NCBI RefSeq assembly: GCF_026212465.1
Contig: NC_080050.1
Span: forward strand, 4,189,644 to 4,253,643
DNA from: Amaranthus tricolor
Taxonomy: Eukaryota; Streptophyta; Magnoliopsida; Caryophyllales; Amaranthaceae
Direction of reading: 5' to 3'
Length of the DNA: 64,000 bases
Shown here: positions 14,780 through 25,965 of the stretch, piece by piece
Layout of the letters: every line of letters starts with the position of its first letter
Position numbering within the stretch: position 1 is the stretch's first letter
Notes under the pieces: generated by a model
Database searches by the model: none
What the model saw: the letters and a program-made list of their open reading frames with translations, nothing else
Told to the model about the DNA's origin: nothing
Made by a program: the position numbers and the translations under genes

Positions 14780-14945
14780 ACCACTATAGATGACACACAT
14801 TTTAAAATCAACAAAAAATTCATGAACAAACAACCTCATTATGAAGATCAAGGTAAATAACAACTACATTCGACATATTCATAGAGTTTAAGTGTAAATG
14901 ACCACTATAGGTGACATGCATTTTAAAATCAACAACAAATAAAAA
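14780..14945 (+). repeat. Direct repeat of about 45 bp
   Basis: ACCACTATAGRTGACAYRCA followed by TTTTAAAATCAACAA occurs at about 14779 and 14900, 120 bp apart, inside the right part of the MULE. Confidence 0.6.
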
Positions 14946-15269
14946 AATTTATAATAAAAACGTACCTCAATAAGCTGTAGATCAACAAGAAGTAGTAAAT
15001 TGCAAGTTTATAAACCTACATTTATGTGAAAGTTGATTAAAAGTTTGTAAACCCTAACTTTTCGAAAATGAAAAAAAACACAAAAAAATAGTACCTTAAG
15101 TCAATGTAGAAAGATGACAGAACTAATTACTGGTACAAACTTGGAATTTGATGAAATTAGTTGAAGGATTGAAGTTGATTTTAATGGTGGAAAGAAGAGG
15201 GAGATATCGTAACTTTCGAAAATGTAATGAAGGAGTGAACTGAATTGAGGAAGAAGGAAACTGGAAAAT

Positions 15270-15466
15270 ATAATGCGTATTAAGTCGCTGTTACTAACAA
15301 CGACTTGATACTTTTCTAATTTTTTTTTTGTTTTCGCTGTTAGTAACAACGTTTTTAAACCAAGCCTAGGTTTGAATGTACGGACGTTTATTTTGGGAAT
15401 AAAGTTTTTACGAAGCTTATTTTTAGAATAAAGTTGTTAAATAATCTTATTTTTTTCAAGTTTTCC
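15270..15466 (-). repeat. MULE right terminal inverted repeat
   Basis: Inverted partner of 10300-10495. It ends TTCAAGTTTTCC and is directly followed by the AAAGTTCGA target duplication. Confidence 0.85.
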
Positions 15467-15723
15467 AAAGTTCGAGGACCACCACTACCCAAACAAGCCC
15501 AACCCCGAGTCCCCAACCTTTTCCCTTTCTCCCTTGAGTGAGCATCAAACTTGGAATAAATAATATCTTTCTCTTTTTGTGATTGCTAATCAAAATTTGG
15601 TGATTAATTTCAAATTTATGTCGTACTAGGCAATACTTAATGCTTACGTAATTCAAATTTTACAATTTTTTAATTAATACCTATTGAAAACCAATTTTAT
15701 ACTCCTTAACAAACACTTTGAAA

Positions 15724-15728
<5 letters not shown>

Positions 15729-15807
<79 letters not shown>
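15729..15807. repeat. (AT)n microsatellite
   Basis: About 79 bp of uninterrupted TA dinucleotides. Confidence 0.95.
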
Positions 15808-15809
<2 letters not shown>

Positions 15810-15911
15810 TTTAAAAAAAATCATAATTCATGACTAATTACCTTGATGCCCACAAAAATTGAGTTGATCGATAAAAAATGCAAGTCTTCTACTCCATAAA
15901 AAGTTGAACAG

Positions 15912-16175
15912 CTAGTCTCTTGAGAGACCGTTTCTTTGAGAGACGTATCTCAAGCCCAAACCGTTAAAGATTAATACTTATTTACCGTAATCTTAATACA
16001 TACTTATATTGTCCTTAGTGCTTACTTACCGTATCCTTAATGTTTACTTTCAATATCTTAAATGTCTACTTACATCATTCTTAATGCCTACATATAATAT
16101 TTTTAAAAAAATATAATAGATCGGCCCAATTAAAAATAGTCTCTCTAAGAGACCGTCTTTCATAAGAATTTGTGA
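15912..16175 (+). repeat. 260-bp MITE built of 22-bp units, copy 1
   Basis: Ends in inverted GAGAGACCGTYTCTTTGAGA-type motifs. The body is a run of degenerate units of the form CTTAATGYCTACTTACNNTA. About 255 bp aligns with 30470-30728 in the same orientation; 27690-27985 is a related inverted copy. Confidence 0.8.
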
Positions 16176-16439
16176 AAGATGAATATCAATATTACAAGAA
16201 TACACCAATCCTCATCATAAAAACAATACATAAATAAATACAAGCTAAGTACTTTATGTGGTATCTCATATTCTCATCAAATAAACAAGAAATAACACAA
16301 TATATAATTATTTATTCTACAACATAATAATACATAAGCAAAATACATGTAACATTATACAAAATTAAACCTAGTCAAAGAATTAATAACAATCTACAAC
16401 CTCAACAAAAGTTTTCCTTCCAAAACTCAATAATGATGT

Positions 16440-17291
16440 CATTATTACTATGACTAATATTTATATCTTTAACTTTATTACTTTTTAACTATGACTATAA
16501 TATTATTTATATTCATTGATTTATATTTTTTAGGTCACATCATTTAATGTATTAGAAAATTATATAAGTATTTTATTTTTTTTTTTCAATTATTTATAAA
16601 ATCTTTTTACTTTTATTTATTAAATGAGTATTATTTAGTGTATTGGATATTTTGAGATGGTTAAAACATAATATACTTTTATTAGGATTGTTTTTTGGTT
16701 ATTTATATCATCGGTTACTTAAATGCAATGCTTAATTCTAATATAAATTAGGTTGTGACTATCTTTATTCAAGTCACTTATATTTTTATGACAAAAAATT
16801 ATTATTTTTTGTTTAAACTATTATAAATTTTTTTACATATTTTTATGTTTAATTTGATTTTCAAGTGTATTATTAACAGTTGTAATACTTTATGAAAATT
16901 AAAATAATATTTATTATTTTTAGCATAAATTGGTGTGTTATTTTTTATTAAAAAAGTCATAATTTTGTATTGTATACTATTGGTACGAACCATTTTCCCT
17001 TTTATTCAAAATAAAAAAATTAAAGTATATATATATAATTATATTTAATATATAATCAAATTTTTGTCTTTAATTGTGATTTATTTATAATGAACTAAAT
17101 TTTTAAAATTATTTGCACGCTTGATGCAAATATGATACAAATCATACAATATATGTAATCTATACAACTATTAGAATGAAATGAAATATAACTAGAATAT
17201 AAATTTTATTTCTTAAAATTTTAATTTCTTAAATAATACAAATATGTCAAAAAATTTAATAAAGTCGTGCATCACACGGGAACTATCTAGT
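16440..17291 (+). mobile_element. Likely Helitron, 3' end at CTAGT
   Basis: The 3' signature is visible at 17264-17291: a short hairpin with stem CGTG/CACG in GTCGTGCATCACACGGG, then AACTATCTAGT. Plant Helitrons end in a GC hairpin about 10 bp before CTRRT-like termini. Upstream DNA is over 80 percent AT and non-coding. The 5' end was not identified, so the start given here is only a guess. Confidence 0.45.
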
Positions 17292-17435
17292 AGGGAAACA
17301 TAGTACATTGCATATGTCACAAGTCTATTTCTTTTTATATAATGATTCAAATAAATAAATGTCTTTTTTATAATGATATTTTCTCACACTACATGTAATA
17401 TTTATGATAACGAAGAGAATGAACCTTAGTTGGAA

Positions 17436-17835
17436 GTAGAGGTGTTTAACGGAGTGGATCGACCCAACGGGTCAAGGGTCGGGTCACATTTAACGGGTCA
17501 TTTAGCGGGTCGGGTCAACAATAGGTTGGGTCATTAACGGGCCTTGGTGTAAAGGATCGGGCCGAGCCGGGTCGGATAATTATAGAATTGGTTGCAAAAA
17601 AAATTTAACTATTTTTTTATATTTTTATATGGTATTATTATATACATAAGTGGGCAACCTAACGGGCCATTAAGTAGAATAAAAAAACTATTTTATGAAC
17701 TTTTAAAAAATGGGTCAAAGTGGGTCGGATTTAAACAGACATAGATCCGCCCTGACCTGTTTAACATTTGACATGACCCGTCCCATTTCAATTTGTACCC
17801 GATCCGCCCCGACCCATTTAAATTAATTATTTATA
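17436..17835 (+). repeat. hAT-like MITE rich in GGGTCGGGTC, copy 1
   Basis: About 400 bp starting TAGAGGTGTTTAACGG and ending in the inverted partner (GACCCRTTTAAATT). Both ends are dense in GGGTC/GACCC. The middle is AT-rich with ATTGGTTG and TGGTATTATTATATA. The region 57950-58253 is the same element in the opposite direction. Confidence 0.75.
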
Positions 17836-18880
17836 GTAACAAAATTCACAAACTTGATTAATTAATATAGGATTTTATATTGTTTGATGTTTTGAGGACT
17901 AGTGTTAATGTAATTAGCTTGTTTATATTGTCACTTGGCTTTGGGCCTTTGGCACTATATTCCACATTGTGGTGTTTATTAGTGCTGATACGATTAGTCT
18001 TTGTTTATTTTTCACTAGATAGACTATTATTAGTGCTGACGTTTTTTAGAGATCATTTTTATTAGTCCATTTGATAATTTTTCTTAAGCCTTAATTTGAT
18101 TTATGTTTATGGGGAGAATTTATTATTAATTGTTAGTAATATATTCAATTTTAATGGAAGTTATTTAAAGTGACGTATGAGATGTTTATTTTGCTTACCA
18201 ATGCATAATATTTTGTTTTGTTGATTATGAATCAATTAAAATCCATGCAAATTAAAATTGAATAATGAGATTAATCTTCATGTTCAATTTAAATAATAAG
18301 ATTTAAAAATCTTATACTTTATGGGCTACTTATAAATTGTAATTGGGTGAATGATCATCGTTATACAGGTTATGGTAACTAGCATGACCCAATTAGGATA
18401 GAAAATATGATTTGTACACCTTTATATATAAATGAGTATTATTATTTTAAATATAATAGTTAAATAGTGTACGTTGGGTGACAAGTCAAAACTTGCTCAG
18501 AGTTAGTAGAGATGAGGTCTTAAAATCACTAAATTAAAAGGATATTTAATTTAACTTGGTGGAATGAATTTTTTAAAAAAAAATATTTAAAAATTATCAA
18601 TTCATGATAACCATATAATTCTCACACTTTTATCTTATACTTTATTTCATTTGGACTGAACTTTTTGAGACTTTGAAGGCAATAAGCCTATACTAGAGCC
18701 AACTCAAAAAGGGTGAACCTGTTGGTTTCTCAAGATGAGGATATAACAATTTTATTCAAAACTTCAATTTTATTCAAAGTCACATATACAGTCAAGGTGA
18801 AGTCTAGAGCTATAAAACTGGTTTTATTGCAATAAGAAGGGTCATTAAGAGCAAAATTGTCCAAAATACCTCAGGACAAG
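17836..18880. other. Non-coding AT-rich stretch
   Basis: No gene or repeat could be supported. The frame at 17880-18065 is hydrophobic low-complexity translation of T-rich DNA. Confidence 0.4.
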
Positions 18881-18979
18881 AAGGATGGATACGTTCGCTT
18901 CTACTTTAGGTTTTTACATGACGAAATTTAACTTTTCAGCCTCTAATTCTTAGATATTGAATATTGGTTGTGATTCTTA

Positions 18980-20080
18980 CATTTTTGCAAATGTGTAGGG
19001 GTTAAAGAAAAAAAGTTGACGTACATATGGAAAATGGAGCCTAAATAGCTCCATTAGCTGTAGGATCAAGTTGTTTAACTTTGCTTTTAGGCCTTTTATT
19101 GAATGTCAATAATTTTTACTATGTTCCATATATAATTAGATATTTGATTTCAATTTTAACATTGAACCATGAAGATTTTAGCTTTGAAATAAAGAATGAT
19201 TCTTTTTCAATTTACAAAAATGACATCTATTATGGTGTAGGTCGTTGTGTGAATGACCTTTACCTATTAGACTTAGATATGCAATTTTATCACATCGACA
19301 ATTCTAAAAGACTAAAATAAAAGAAATATAATCATAACTATCTTTGGCACAGTCGTTTGGGACATGTAAATGAGAAATGCATACAAAAACTCCATAAAGA
19401 TGGACTATTTGACTCATTTGATTTTGAATTATATGAAATATGTGAGTCTTATCTTGGAAAAATGACTAATAGATCACTATTTACCGGACTTGGTGAAAGA
19501 GCCAGTGACTTGTTAAGATTAGTACATTCATATGTATGTGTACCTATGAGTAATGACCAGCTACGTCATTACTTTTACTGATGATTTAAGTATATATGTA
19601 TATGTCTACTTAATGAAACATAAATTCGGGTCTTTTGAATAGTTCAAAGAATTTCAAAAAGAACTACACTATCAACTTAGCAAGATGATTAATGCACTAA
19701 GATCAGATCGAGGTGGCGAATATCTAAGTCAAGATATTTTGATCATGTGAAAAGTTATGGAATAATTTCATCGAACTCCAGTTGGAACACCATAATTAAA
19801 TGGTGTGTCCAAGAGGTGGAATCGAACCTTATTAGATACTTTTCGTTCAATGATGACTTTAATTGATCTACAGATTTCATTTTAAGGTTAAGCACTCCTA
19901 ACAGCGACTCATGTTTTAAATTGTACTCCGTGTAAAGCAGTCGATACGACACTATATGAGTTAAGGACATGAAAAGTTCCGAAGTTGTCTTTTTTAATGA
20001 TCTAGAATTGTCTAGCAAATGTAATACGTTTACAACCAAATAAGATTGAACCCAAATCGGATAAGTCTTCCTTAAAAGAG
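18980..20080 (+). pseudogene. Ty1/copia pol fragment (protease end to integrase), decayed
   Basis: Several frames on plus together match copia pol. First, 19081-19320 reads NNFYYVPYIIRYLISILTLN and IYYGVGRCVNDLYLLDLDMQ, the stretch before integrase. Then LWHSRLGHVNEKCIQKLHKD (about 19341-19400) gives the GAG-pre-integrase box with its H-x-R-x-x-H. GLFDSFDFELYEICES follows. FTDDLS, ALRSDRGGEYLSQ and LNGVSKRWNRTLLDTFRSMM (to about 19860) mark the integrase core, and EPKSDKSS lies near 20050. Stops and frameshifts separate the blocks. No reverse transcriptase and no LTRs were found, so this is a truncated relic. Confidence 0.85.
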
Positions 20081-20547
20081 CACAACACTCCCTCTTTTTC
20101 TAAGAGATTATCAAATTTTTCTTTTTAGTTTGTCTTTTTTGCTTAGCTAGAATTTTCTTTTAAGGAACTTTTATTTTTCATCCATACATTTTAACTTTTC
20201 TGTAACATCATCGACACAATTCAATTCACCATATTATTTCTTAATATTTGTGTAATATAAAATTGTGACAATTTATAGCAGAAAGGAAATATTAATTCAA
20301 TCCAATCCAATTCGAGTGTGTATATATAGGTATATAACATTTATTAAAAAATTAATAAATTATCCTTATCTGTCCTACTTTATAAGAGGGCTGTTGAAAT
20401 TTAATTTTGTTTTGTTTTTTTTATATCATGTATTTTATGTTTTAGGATTTTTTAAATCCAATGTAGCATATTTGTCAAACGTACACATTTTAAAAAACAT
20501 TATTATTCCATGTAATAGATTTTTTGTTGGAGAAAGCATGGCTACTA

Positions 20548-20570
20548 GAATTACTAAGAATGTGCGAGAA
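20548..20570 (+). promoter_or_regulatory. Candidate gapped heat-shock element
   Basis: Three GAA triplets at exact 10-bp spacing (20548, 20558, 20568), about 110 bp upstream of the TATA box. The intervening TTC blocks of a perfect element are absent, so this would be a gapped or step-type site at best. Confidence 0.3.
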
Positions 20571-20677
20571 AACCCCCGCCCTTCCTCTAATTCTTTTACA
20601 CATCTCCATTCTCCACCCTCCTCTCGATCCTTCCCTTTTCTTCTTCTTCTTCTTCTTTTTACCGCCATTTTCCGACA

Positions 20678-20686
20678 TTATAAATA
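20678..20686 (+). promoter_or_regulatory. TATA box of the HSP70 gene
   Basis: TTATAAATA preceded by a CT-rich tract (20580-20660). It would put transcription start near 20710 and give a leader of about 85 nt that is rich in CAAA, common in plant heat-shock mRNAs. Confidence 0.7.
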
Positions 20687-20795
20687 CCCATCAACAACAC
20701 CATCTCAAACAAACAAGCAAACAAACAAAACATCACCATTACAAACAATCCAAAAAAACTTGAATCATTCCGATCAATTTTAAGTTTCCATAACC

Positions 20796-23503
20796 ATGTC
20801 AAAATCCCAAGGTGGAAAAGCCATTGGAATCGACTTAGGAACAACCTACAGTTGTGTAGGTGTTTGGCAAAACGACCGCGTCGAGATCATTCCAAATGAT
20901 CAAGGAAACAGAACAACCCCATCGTACGTCGCGTTTACCGACACCGAACGTTTAATCGGTGACGCCGCAAAAAATCAAGTCGCAATGAACCCTCAAAACA
21001 CCGTTTTCGACGCTAAACGTCTCATCGGTCGACGCTTTTCCGATCCGTCAGTACAATCCGACATGAAATTATGGCCGTTTAAGGTTGTTCCCGGTGAAGG
21101 TGATAAACCGATGATTATCGTCTCATATAAAGGAGAACAAAAAATGTTCGCTCCTGAAGAGATTTCTTCAATGGTTTTAACCAAAATGAAGGAAATCGCT
21201 GAAGCTTATTTAGGACAGAGTATTAACAATGGTGTTGTAACTGTTCCTGCTTATTTTAATGATTCACAAAGGCAAGCTACAAAGGATGCTGGATCGATTT
21301 CTGGGTTGAATGTTTTGAGGATTATTAATGAGCCTACTGCTGCTGCTATTGCTTATGGTTTGGATAAGAAGGGTTCTAGATCGGGTGAGAAAAATGTGCT
21401 GATATTCGATCTTGGTGGAGGTACTTTCGATGTTTCTATACTCACCATTGAAGAAGGGATTTTTGAGGTTAAGGCTACTGCTGGTGATACTCATCTTGGA
21501 GGGGAAGATTTTGATAATAGGTACATACCTTGCGTTGGTTCATTATTTAATTTGATTTTTTTGTTTGGTAGACATTAAATTCAAGTTAATTTTGAATTTT
21601 TTAAGATAGTAAATTTATTATTTTATTTAATGATGGTGTAAAAGTGGAGCTAATATTTAAAAAATATTAAAAGAAGTTAGTCGAAAAACATAGATGGAAA
21701 TTATAAATAATAAAAAATATTTTCATAAAGTTAGTGAAAAATATACGGAGATATAAAAAATATAAAAATATTAGAAAAAGATTAGTAGAAGATATATGAG
21801 GACCATAAGTAATATTAAAATATTTAAATGAAGATAAATAAAATTATTTTTGTCTAAAATTTATAATATATATAAAAGCTTTTTTATAAGAACAACAAAT
21901 AGAAATAAATGAAAACTTCTTTTAGCACTTCAACACTTCTTTAAAAAAGTTAAAACAATGATTTCACTTAAAACAAAATTATAATTAAATGATATTTATT
22001 AAAACTGATTTTTACAGATAAAAATTATATTTTACTCATTAAAATTGATTTTTATTAATTTTTTTAATATGAAATAATGAGGGTCTAATTCATAAATTAA
22101 AGGTTAATTGTATGGACACTTAGAAATCATAAATTTGAAAGTGTATTGAATTTTCTATATTGCAAAATTTTAATTTATACAACATTTAAAGTACCTTTTA
22201 GTATTTTGACTCCTCATCTCATTTTTCTGATAACTAATTTTATAAAAATAAGCTTACTAAAACAGATGTTGATAATAGATTGGTGAATCATTTTGCTGCT
22301 GAATTTAAGAGAAAGCACAAGAAGGACATATCAGGAAACGCCAGAGCTTTAAGAAGGTTAAGAACAGCTTGTGAGCGAGCTAAGCGGACACTATCTTCAA
22401 CCACTCAGACAACAATCGAGATCGATTCCTTATTCGAAGGGATCGATTTCTATGCAACAATCACACGTGCAAGATTCGAGGAACTCTGCATCGATTTATT
22501 CAGAAAATGTATGGATCCTGTCGAGACCTGTCTAAGGGATGCCAAGATCGATAAGAGTAAAATTGATGACATTGTCTTAGTAGGTGGCTCGACGAGGATT
22601 CCCAAAGTCCAACAACTTTTACAAGATTTCTTCAACGGAAAGGAGCTTTGTAAGAGCATAAATCCCGATGAGGCTGTTGCGTATGGTGCAGCCGTGCAAG
22701 CTGCTATATTGTCAGGTGAAGGTGATCAGAAAGTTCAAGAGCTTTTGTTACTTGATGTAACACCGTTGTCTTTAGGAATCGAGACTGCTGGTGGTGTTAT
22801 GACTGTTCTTATACCGAGAAATACAACAATCCCAACTAAAAAGGAACAGATTTTCTCTACTTATTCGGATAATCAGACTAGTGTGATGATCAAAGTGTAT
22901 GAAGGGGAAAGGCATATGACTAAGGATAATAACATGTTGGGTACCTTTGAACTTAAGGGTATCCCTCCAGCTCCTAGGGGTGTCCCTCAGATTAATGTAT
23001 GTTTTGATATTGATGCTAATGGGATATTGAATGTGTCGGCTGAGGATAAAACGGCTGGTGTGAAGAACACGATTACGATCACGAATGATAAGGGAAGGTT
23101 GAGTAAGGATGAGATTGAGAGATTGGTGAAGGAAGCTGAGAAGTATAAGGCAGAAGATGAGGCTGTTAAAAAGAAGGTGGATGCTAAGAATTCACTTGAG
23201 AATTATGCATATAATATGAGGAATACTATAAAGGATGAAAAAATTGGGGGGAAGTTGGATAGTGGTGGTAAGAATAAGATTGAGAAGGCTATTGATAATG
23301 TTATTGAATGGTTGGATAAGAATCAGTTGGGTGAAGTTGAGGAGTTTGAGGATAAGCAGAAGGAATTGGAGGATTTGTGTAATCCAATTATAGGGAAAAT
23401 GTGTGGTGGTGGGATGAATATGGGCGGTGATATGCCGGGTGGTGGGAATAGTGGTGGTGGTGGTAATGCTGGTGCTGGGCCTAAGATTGAGGAGGTTGAT
23501 TAA
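20796..23503 (+). CDS. HSP70: Cytosolic heat shock protein 70 (2 exons)
   Basis: ATP-dependent chaperone of the cytosol and nucleus. Exons 20796-21520 and 22279-23503 give 649 residues, the usual length. The first ATG after the TATA box is used. Nucleotide-binding domain: [10 protein letters not shown] (10-19), [12 protein letters not shown] (203-214), [13 protein letters not shown] (about 340-352). The substrate-binding part follows from [13 protein letters not shown], and the tail is Gly-rich, ending KIEEVD. EEVD marks the cytosolic form that binds TPR co-chaperones; no signal or transit peptide is present. The codon for Lys-Arg near residue 73 (VFDAKRLIG), where many plant HSC70 genes have an intron, is uninterrupted. 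Instead the intron splits Arg242 in [10 protein letters not shown]. The splice (AATAG/GTACAT ... GATAATAG/ATTGG) restores the frame. A 170-bp MITE starts 16 nt after the stop and probably lies in the 3' UTR. Confidence 0.95.
21521..22278 (+). other. HSP70 intron at a non-canonical site, flanked by a direct repeat
   Basis: 758 bp, AT-rich, non-coding. The 14 bases before the donor (GATTTTGATAATAG) and the 14 bases ending at the acceptor (GATGTTGATAATAG) differ at one position. The interior has degenerate repeats of AAAATATT and TTAGTNGAAAA between 21660 and 21860. No terminal inverted repeat was seen. Confidence 0.85.
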
Positions 23504-23519
23504 GGGATGTTTGAGGTCT

Positions 23520-23694
23520 GTTATTTATACTCTTCGACCTTCGTTTTGCTTCATGTACTCGTGTCTGATCCTTGATCCTCGGACATTACTATGTCACTTA
23601 TATGGTTCATTTTAGGCGTAAAATTAAATATTTAAATGTATCTGATACTTGGACACGTATTAGTATCCAATATCAGTACCCGAGTCCAAGTAAC
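23520..23694 (+). repeat. GTTACTYGGACTC MITE, copy 1
   Basis: About 175 bp that aligns along its length with 37179-37342: shared TTCATTTTAGGCGT, CGGACATT, TACTTGGACACGTA / TACTTGGATACGTA-type blocks and the end CCGAGTCCAAGTAAC. In copy 2 the ends GTTACTCGGACTC and GAGTCCAAGTAAC are inverted partners; here the left end is more decayed. Confidence 0.75.
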
Positions 23695-23699
23695 GTAAT

Positions 23700-24860
23700 T
23701 TGAGGTGATATAAATTTCTTTATTGTTTTGTAATTATGTTTAATCTGGTGTTTTTTTTTTCTTTAAATTAAGTAAAATAAAGCTTTTAGTTATTTATGTG
23801 TTGTATAATACAGAAATGAGTGAGTAGTAGTATATATATTGTAATAATACATTCTAGCTGTTAATGTTTTAATGAAGTAGGCTTTTCTTAGTGCATTGGG
23901 TACGGGTCTCTATCCTTGTTTGGTCATGATTTTTCTAGGAACATTTGAAAAAATAATTTTTTTTTAAAAAAAAAAAGGAAAAACAAGCTTATCAAATATT
24001 AATTTTAAAATAAATGTTTTTCTGTTCGAATATGTGGTAAGGACTAAGGAATTTTCTGCTGTTACTAACATTGAACTATTTAAAATTAATTCAATGATTA
24101 GTTCTATAATTAACGAAAAATTTTAAAAGAATAAAAAAACAAAAAAACAAATAAATTATTAATCTTACAACAAATTTCAAAAGAAATGATAAAATATACT
24201 TCAAGCCTTTGAACAAATATGTAGTTATTCAAACTTTATTTTCCATGTGGACATAAGTCAACCTTACTTATTATGAGTTTTCGAGTTGTTTGATCTCTTT
24301 AGTTCCAACACATACGAAAAATATATCAATAAATTATGTTAATAGGAGTAATACATAAGATAAGATTAAATGAAAAAGTCTGCACAAAAGAAATTTATTT
24401 ATTAATAGTAAAAGCCTTAATGATGGTAAAATAGCATGAATTCAAACACACATTCAACATCAACAAATAAATGAAAACACTCACTTTTCTTGTCCCTTTG
24501 AATTTACATAATATACTTCTATCACTTAAGGAAACTCTCATAATTTTAAATTATTTGATGTTTTTTCAAATAAACAGAAAAAATATAATCAAACCAAACC
24601 AAATCAAATACAAACCATGAATAATAAAATAAACTTAAAACATGATAATATTAAGAAAATATATAGAATCCCATCGGCCATTAAACATAAAGCATAAGAT
24701 TCAAGATTTGAAGTCACTGAAGTGTCCCGCATTGTCCCGATATTATACCTGAACACTTAAGAAGACCACAGCATCTTGCTTTGAAAGCCCCACATTCACC
24801 ATGTTCAGTGCATTTTGAGTTTGGATCTCTTATTGCCAACAAAAGTCAATCCACAATCAG
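23700..24860. other. Non-coding region after HSP70
   Basis: AT-rich, no supportable gene. It should hold the poly(A) site of HSP70. Confidence 0.4.
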
Positions 24861-24865
24861 CAAGA

Positions 24866-25015
24866 CCGTCTCATCGTGAAATGGGCCCATACAAGCAGTT
24901 TAAAGTTAAACTTATAAATGAGTTAACTAAATAAAAACAGTATTTTTTATTAAATTTTAAGAAAATTAAAATTGGATCAATTCATATTAAGCCGTCTCAC
25001 GATGAAATGGTCTTA
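24866..25015. repeat. Small GAGAC-ended MITE
   Basis: Starts AAGACCGTCTCATCGTGAAA and ends with the inverted partner GCCGTCTCACGATGAAATGG-type motif. Same family as 2241-2349. Confidence 0.65.
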
Positions 25016-25740
25016 ATAAAGAAAATAAAATCCACTATTAACATTAAACATACGTAGGCATGGCAAAAATGCGCCGGCTTGTAGTGTATGCCCTTTTCTT
25101 TAACCATACTCATCATTTAATTTATGAGATTTATAATGATAGAAAAAGAACACTCACAAAAAATTAAAAAGTATTTATATGAAAAATTAGCTAAAATTTA
25201 ATGACTTAAAGTCTACTTAAATTTTGTGTATGTCCATTGTGCATACTATATTATAATTATTGCAATTATACATGTTTAAAATCAATAAACATTGCAATTA
25301 AGACAAGAGTTATGACCTAGCTTAATGATTAACAATTCTATCTACCATACAAAAAGTTTGAGTTCAAATCCTTTTAATGACAAATTAATTATTTTTTAGT
25401 GGGCCTTGAGTCTAGGCCGGACTTTCCTTTGTCCAGGCCGGCCCTGTAGCCGGGCGCCTCAAATCCATATCACATTCAATCCATGTTAGTGTTATATTAT
25501 GCGCTCCATAGAATGCATTAGTGATTTAGTGTGTATAAGGTTGATGTATCCAACACTGCTTTTTATTGTTGAGCATCTTTTTACTCTTAGCTTGTTTCTA
25601 AATTGTGATTCAGAGTTATTGAATTTTGTTAGATTATTGTGAATAAATGAGTTAATTATGATGATTTTAGGAAAAATATTGGAGCAAAGTGTGGCTAATA
25701 TAGTTGTAGGTAGTGGTGGAGGGAAAGAGGTGTCACAGTA

Positions 25741-25965
25741 TTCAATTGACATCACTTAAATATAAAAAAAAATTGTATAAGTATTCAAGTGCATCGACTG
25801 AGTTGGTTGAATAGTTATATTTTAACCATTATGTCTGTGGTTCAAGCCCCAACAACTGCCTCTATGTTTTTCTTTATTCACACTACTTTTACTCTTCAAA
25901 AACCGAAGAAACAATTGACCCTTTTTTTCATTCACCTATTTTATCCTTTCAAGTGACATCACTTA
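25741..25965 (+). mobile_element. tRNA-derived SINE candidate between 18-bp direct repeats
   Basis: A tRNA-like head at about 25791-25860 has an A-box-like GACTGAGTTGGTTGAA and a B box GGTTCAAGCCC (25839-25849), about 35 bp apart. Direct repeats TTCAAYTGACATCACTTA-like (25741-25758; 25948-25965 with G in place of T at one position) flank it. An 8-bp repeat TTCAAGTG also sits directly before the head and at the right flank, so the exact insertion borders are uncertain. Confidence 0.5.

Larger units (their letters stand above)
10300..15466. mobile_element. Mutator-like element (MULE) with captured genes and 9-bp TSD
   Basis: 5.17 kb flanked by the direct repeat AAAGTTCGA (10291-10299 and 15467-15475), the size of a MULE target duplication. 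Termini are AGAAAATTTGAATAAAATAA at the left and, read inward on the other strand, GGAAAACTTGAAAAAAATAA at the right. The inverted repeats run about 190 bp; shared inner blocks are ACTTTATTC(C/T), AAGCTTCGT, CCGTACAT, CCTAGGCTTGGT and AAGTCGCTGTTA. Inside, in order: a GRF zinc-finger frame on plus, a plant-mobile-domain pseudogene on minus, a MuDR transposase N-terminal remnant on minus, an unclassified AT-rich stretch and a GC-rich 42-bp tandem array. The transposase catalytic domain is absent, so it cannot move itself. Confidence 0.9.

Noticed and set aside
19755..20039. 94-codon frame on minus
   Set aside because: Antisense of the copia integrase relic that reads on plus.
20265..20783. 172-codon frame upstream of HSP70
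   Set aside because: Covers the promoter, TATA box and leader of HSP70; composition is T- and C-rich, with no domain.
25315..25375. A second SINE or tRNA gene (GAGTTCAAATCC)
   Set aside because: Only a B-box-like phrase is visible; no A box, no acceptor-stem pairing and no flanking repeat.
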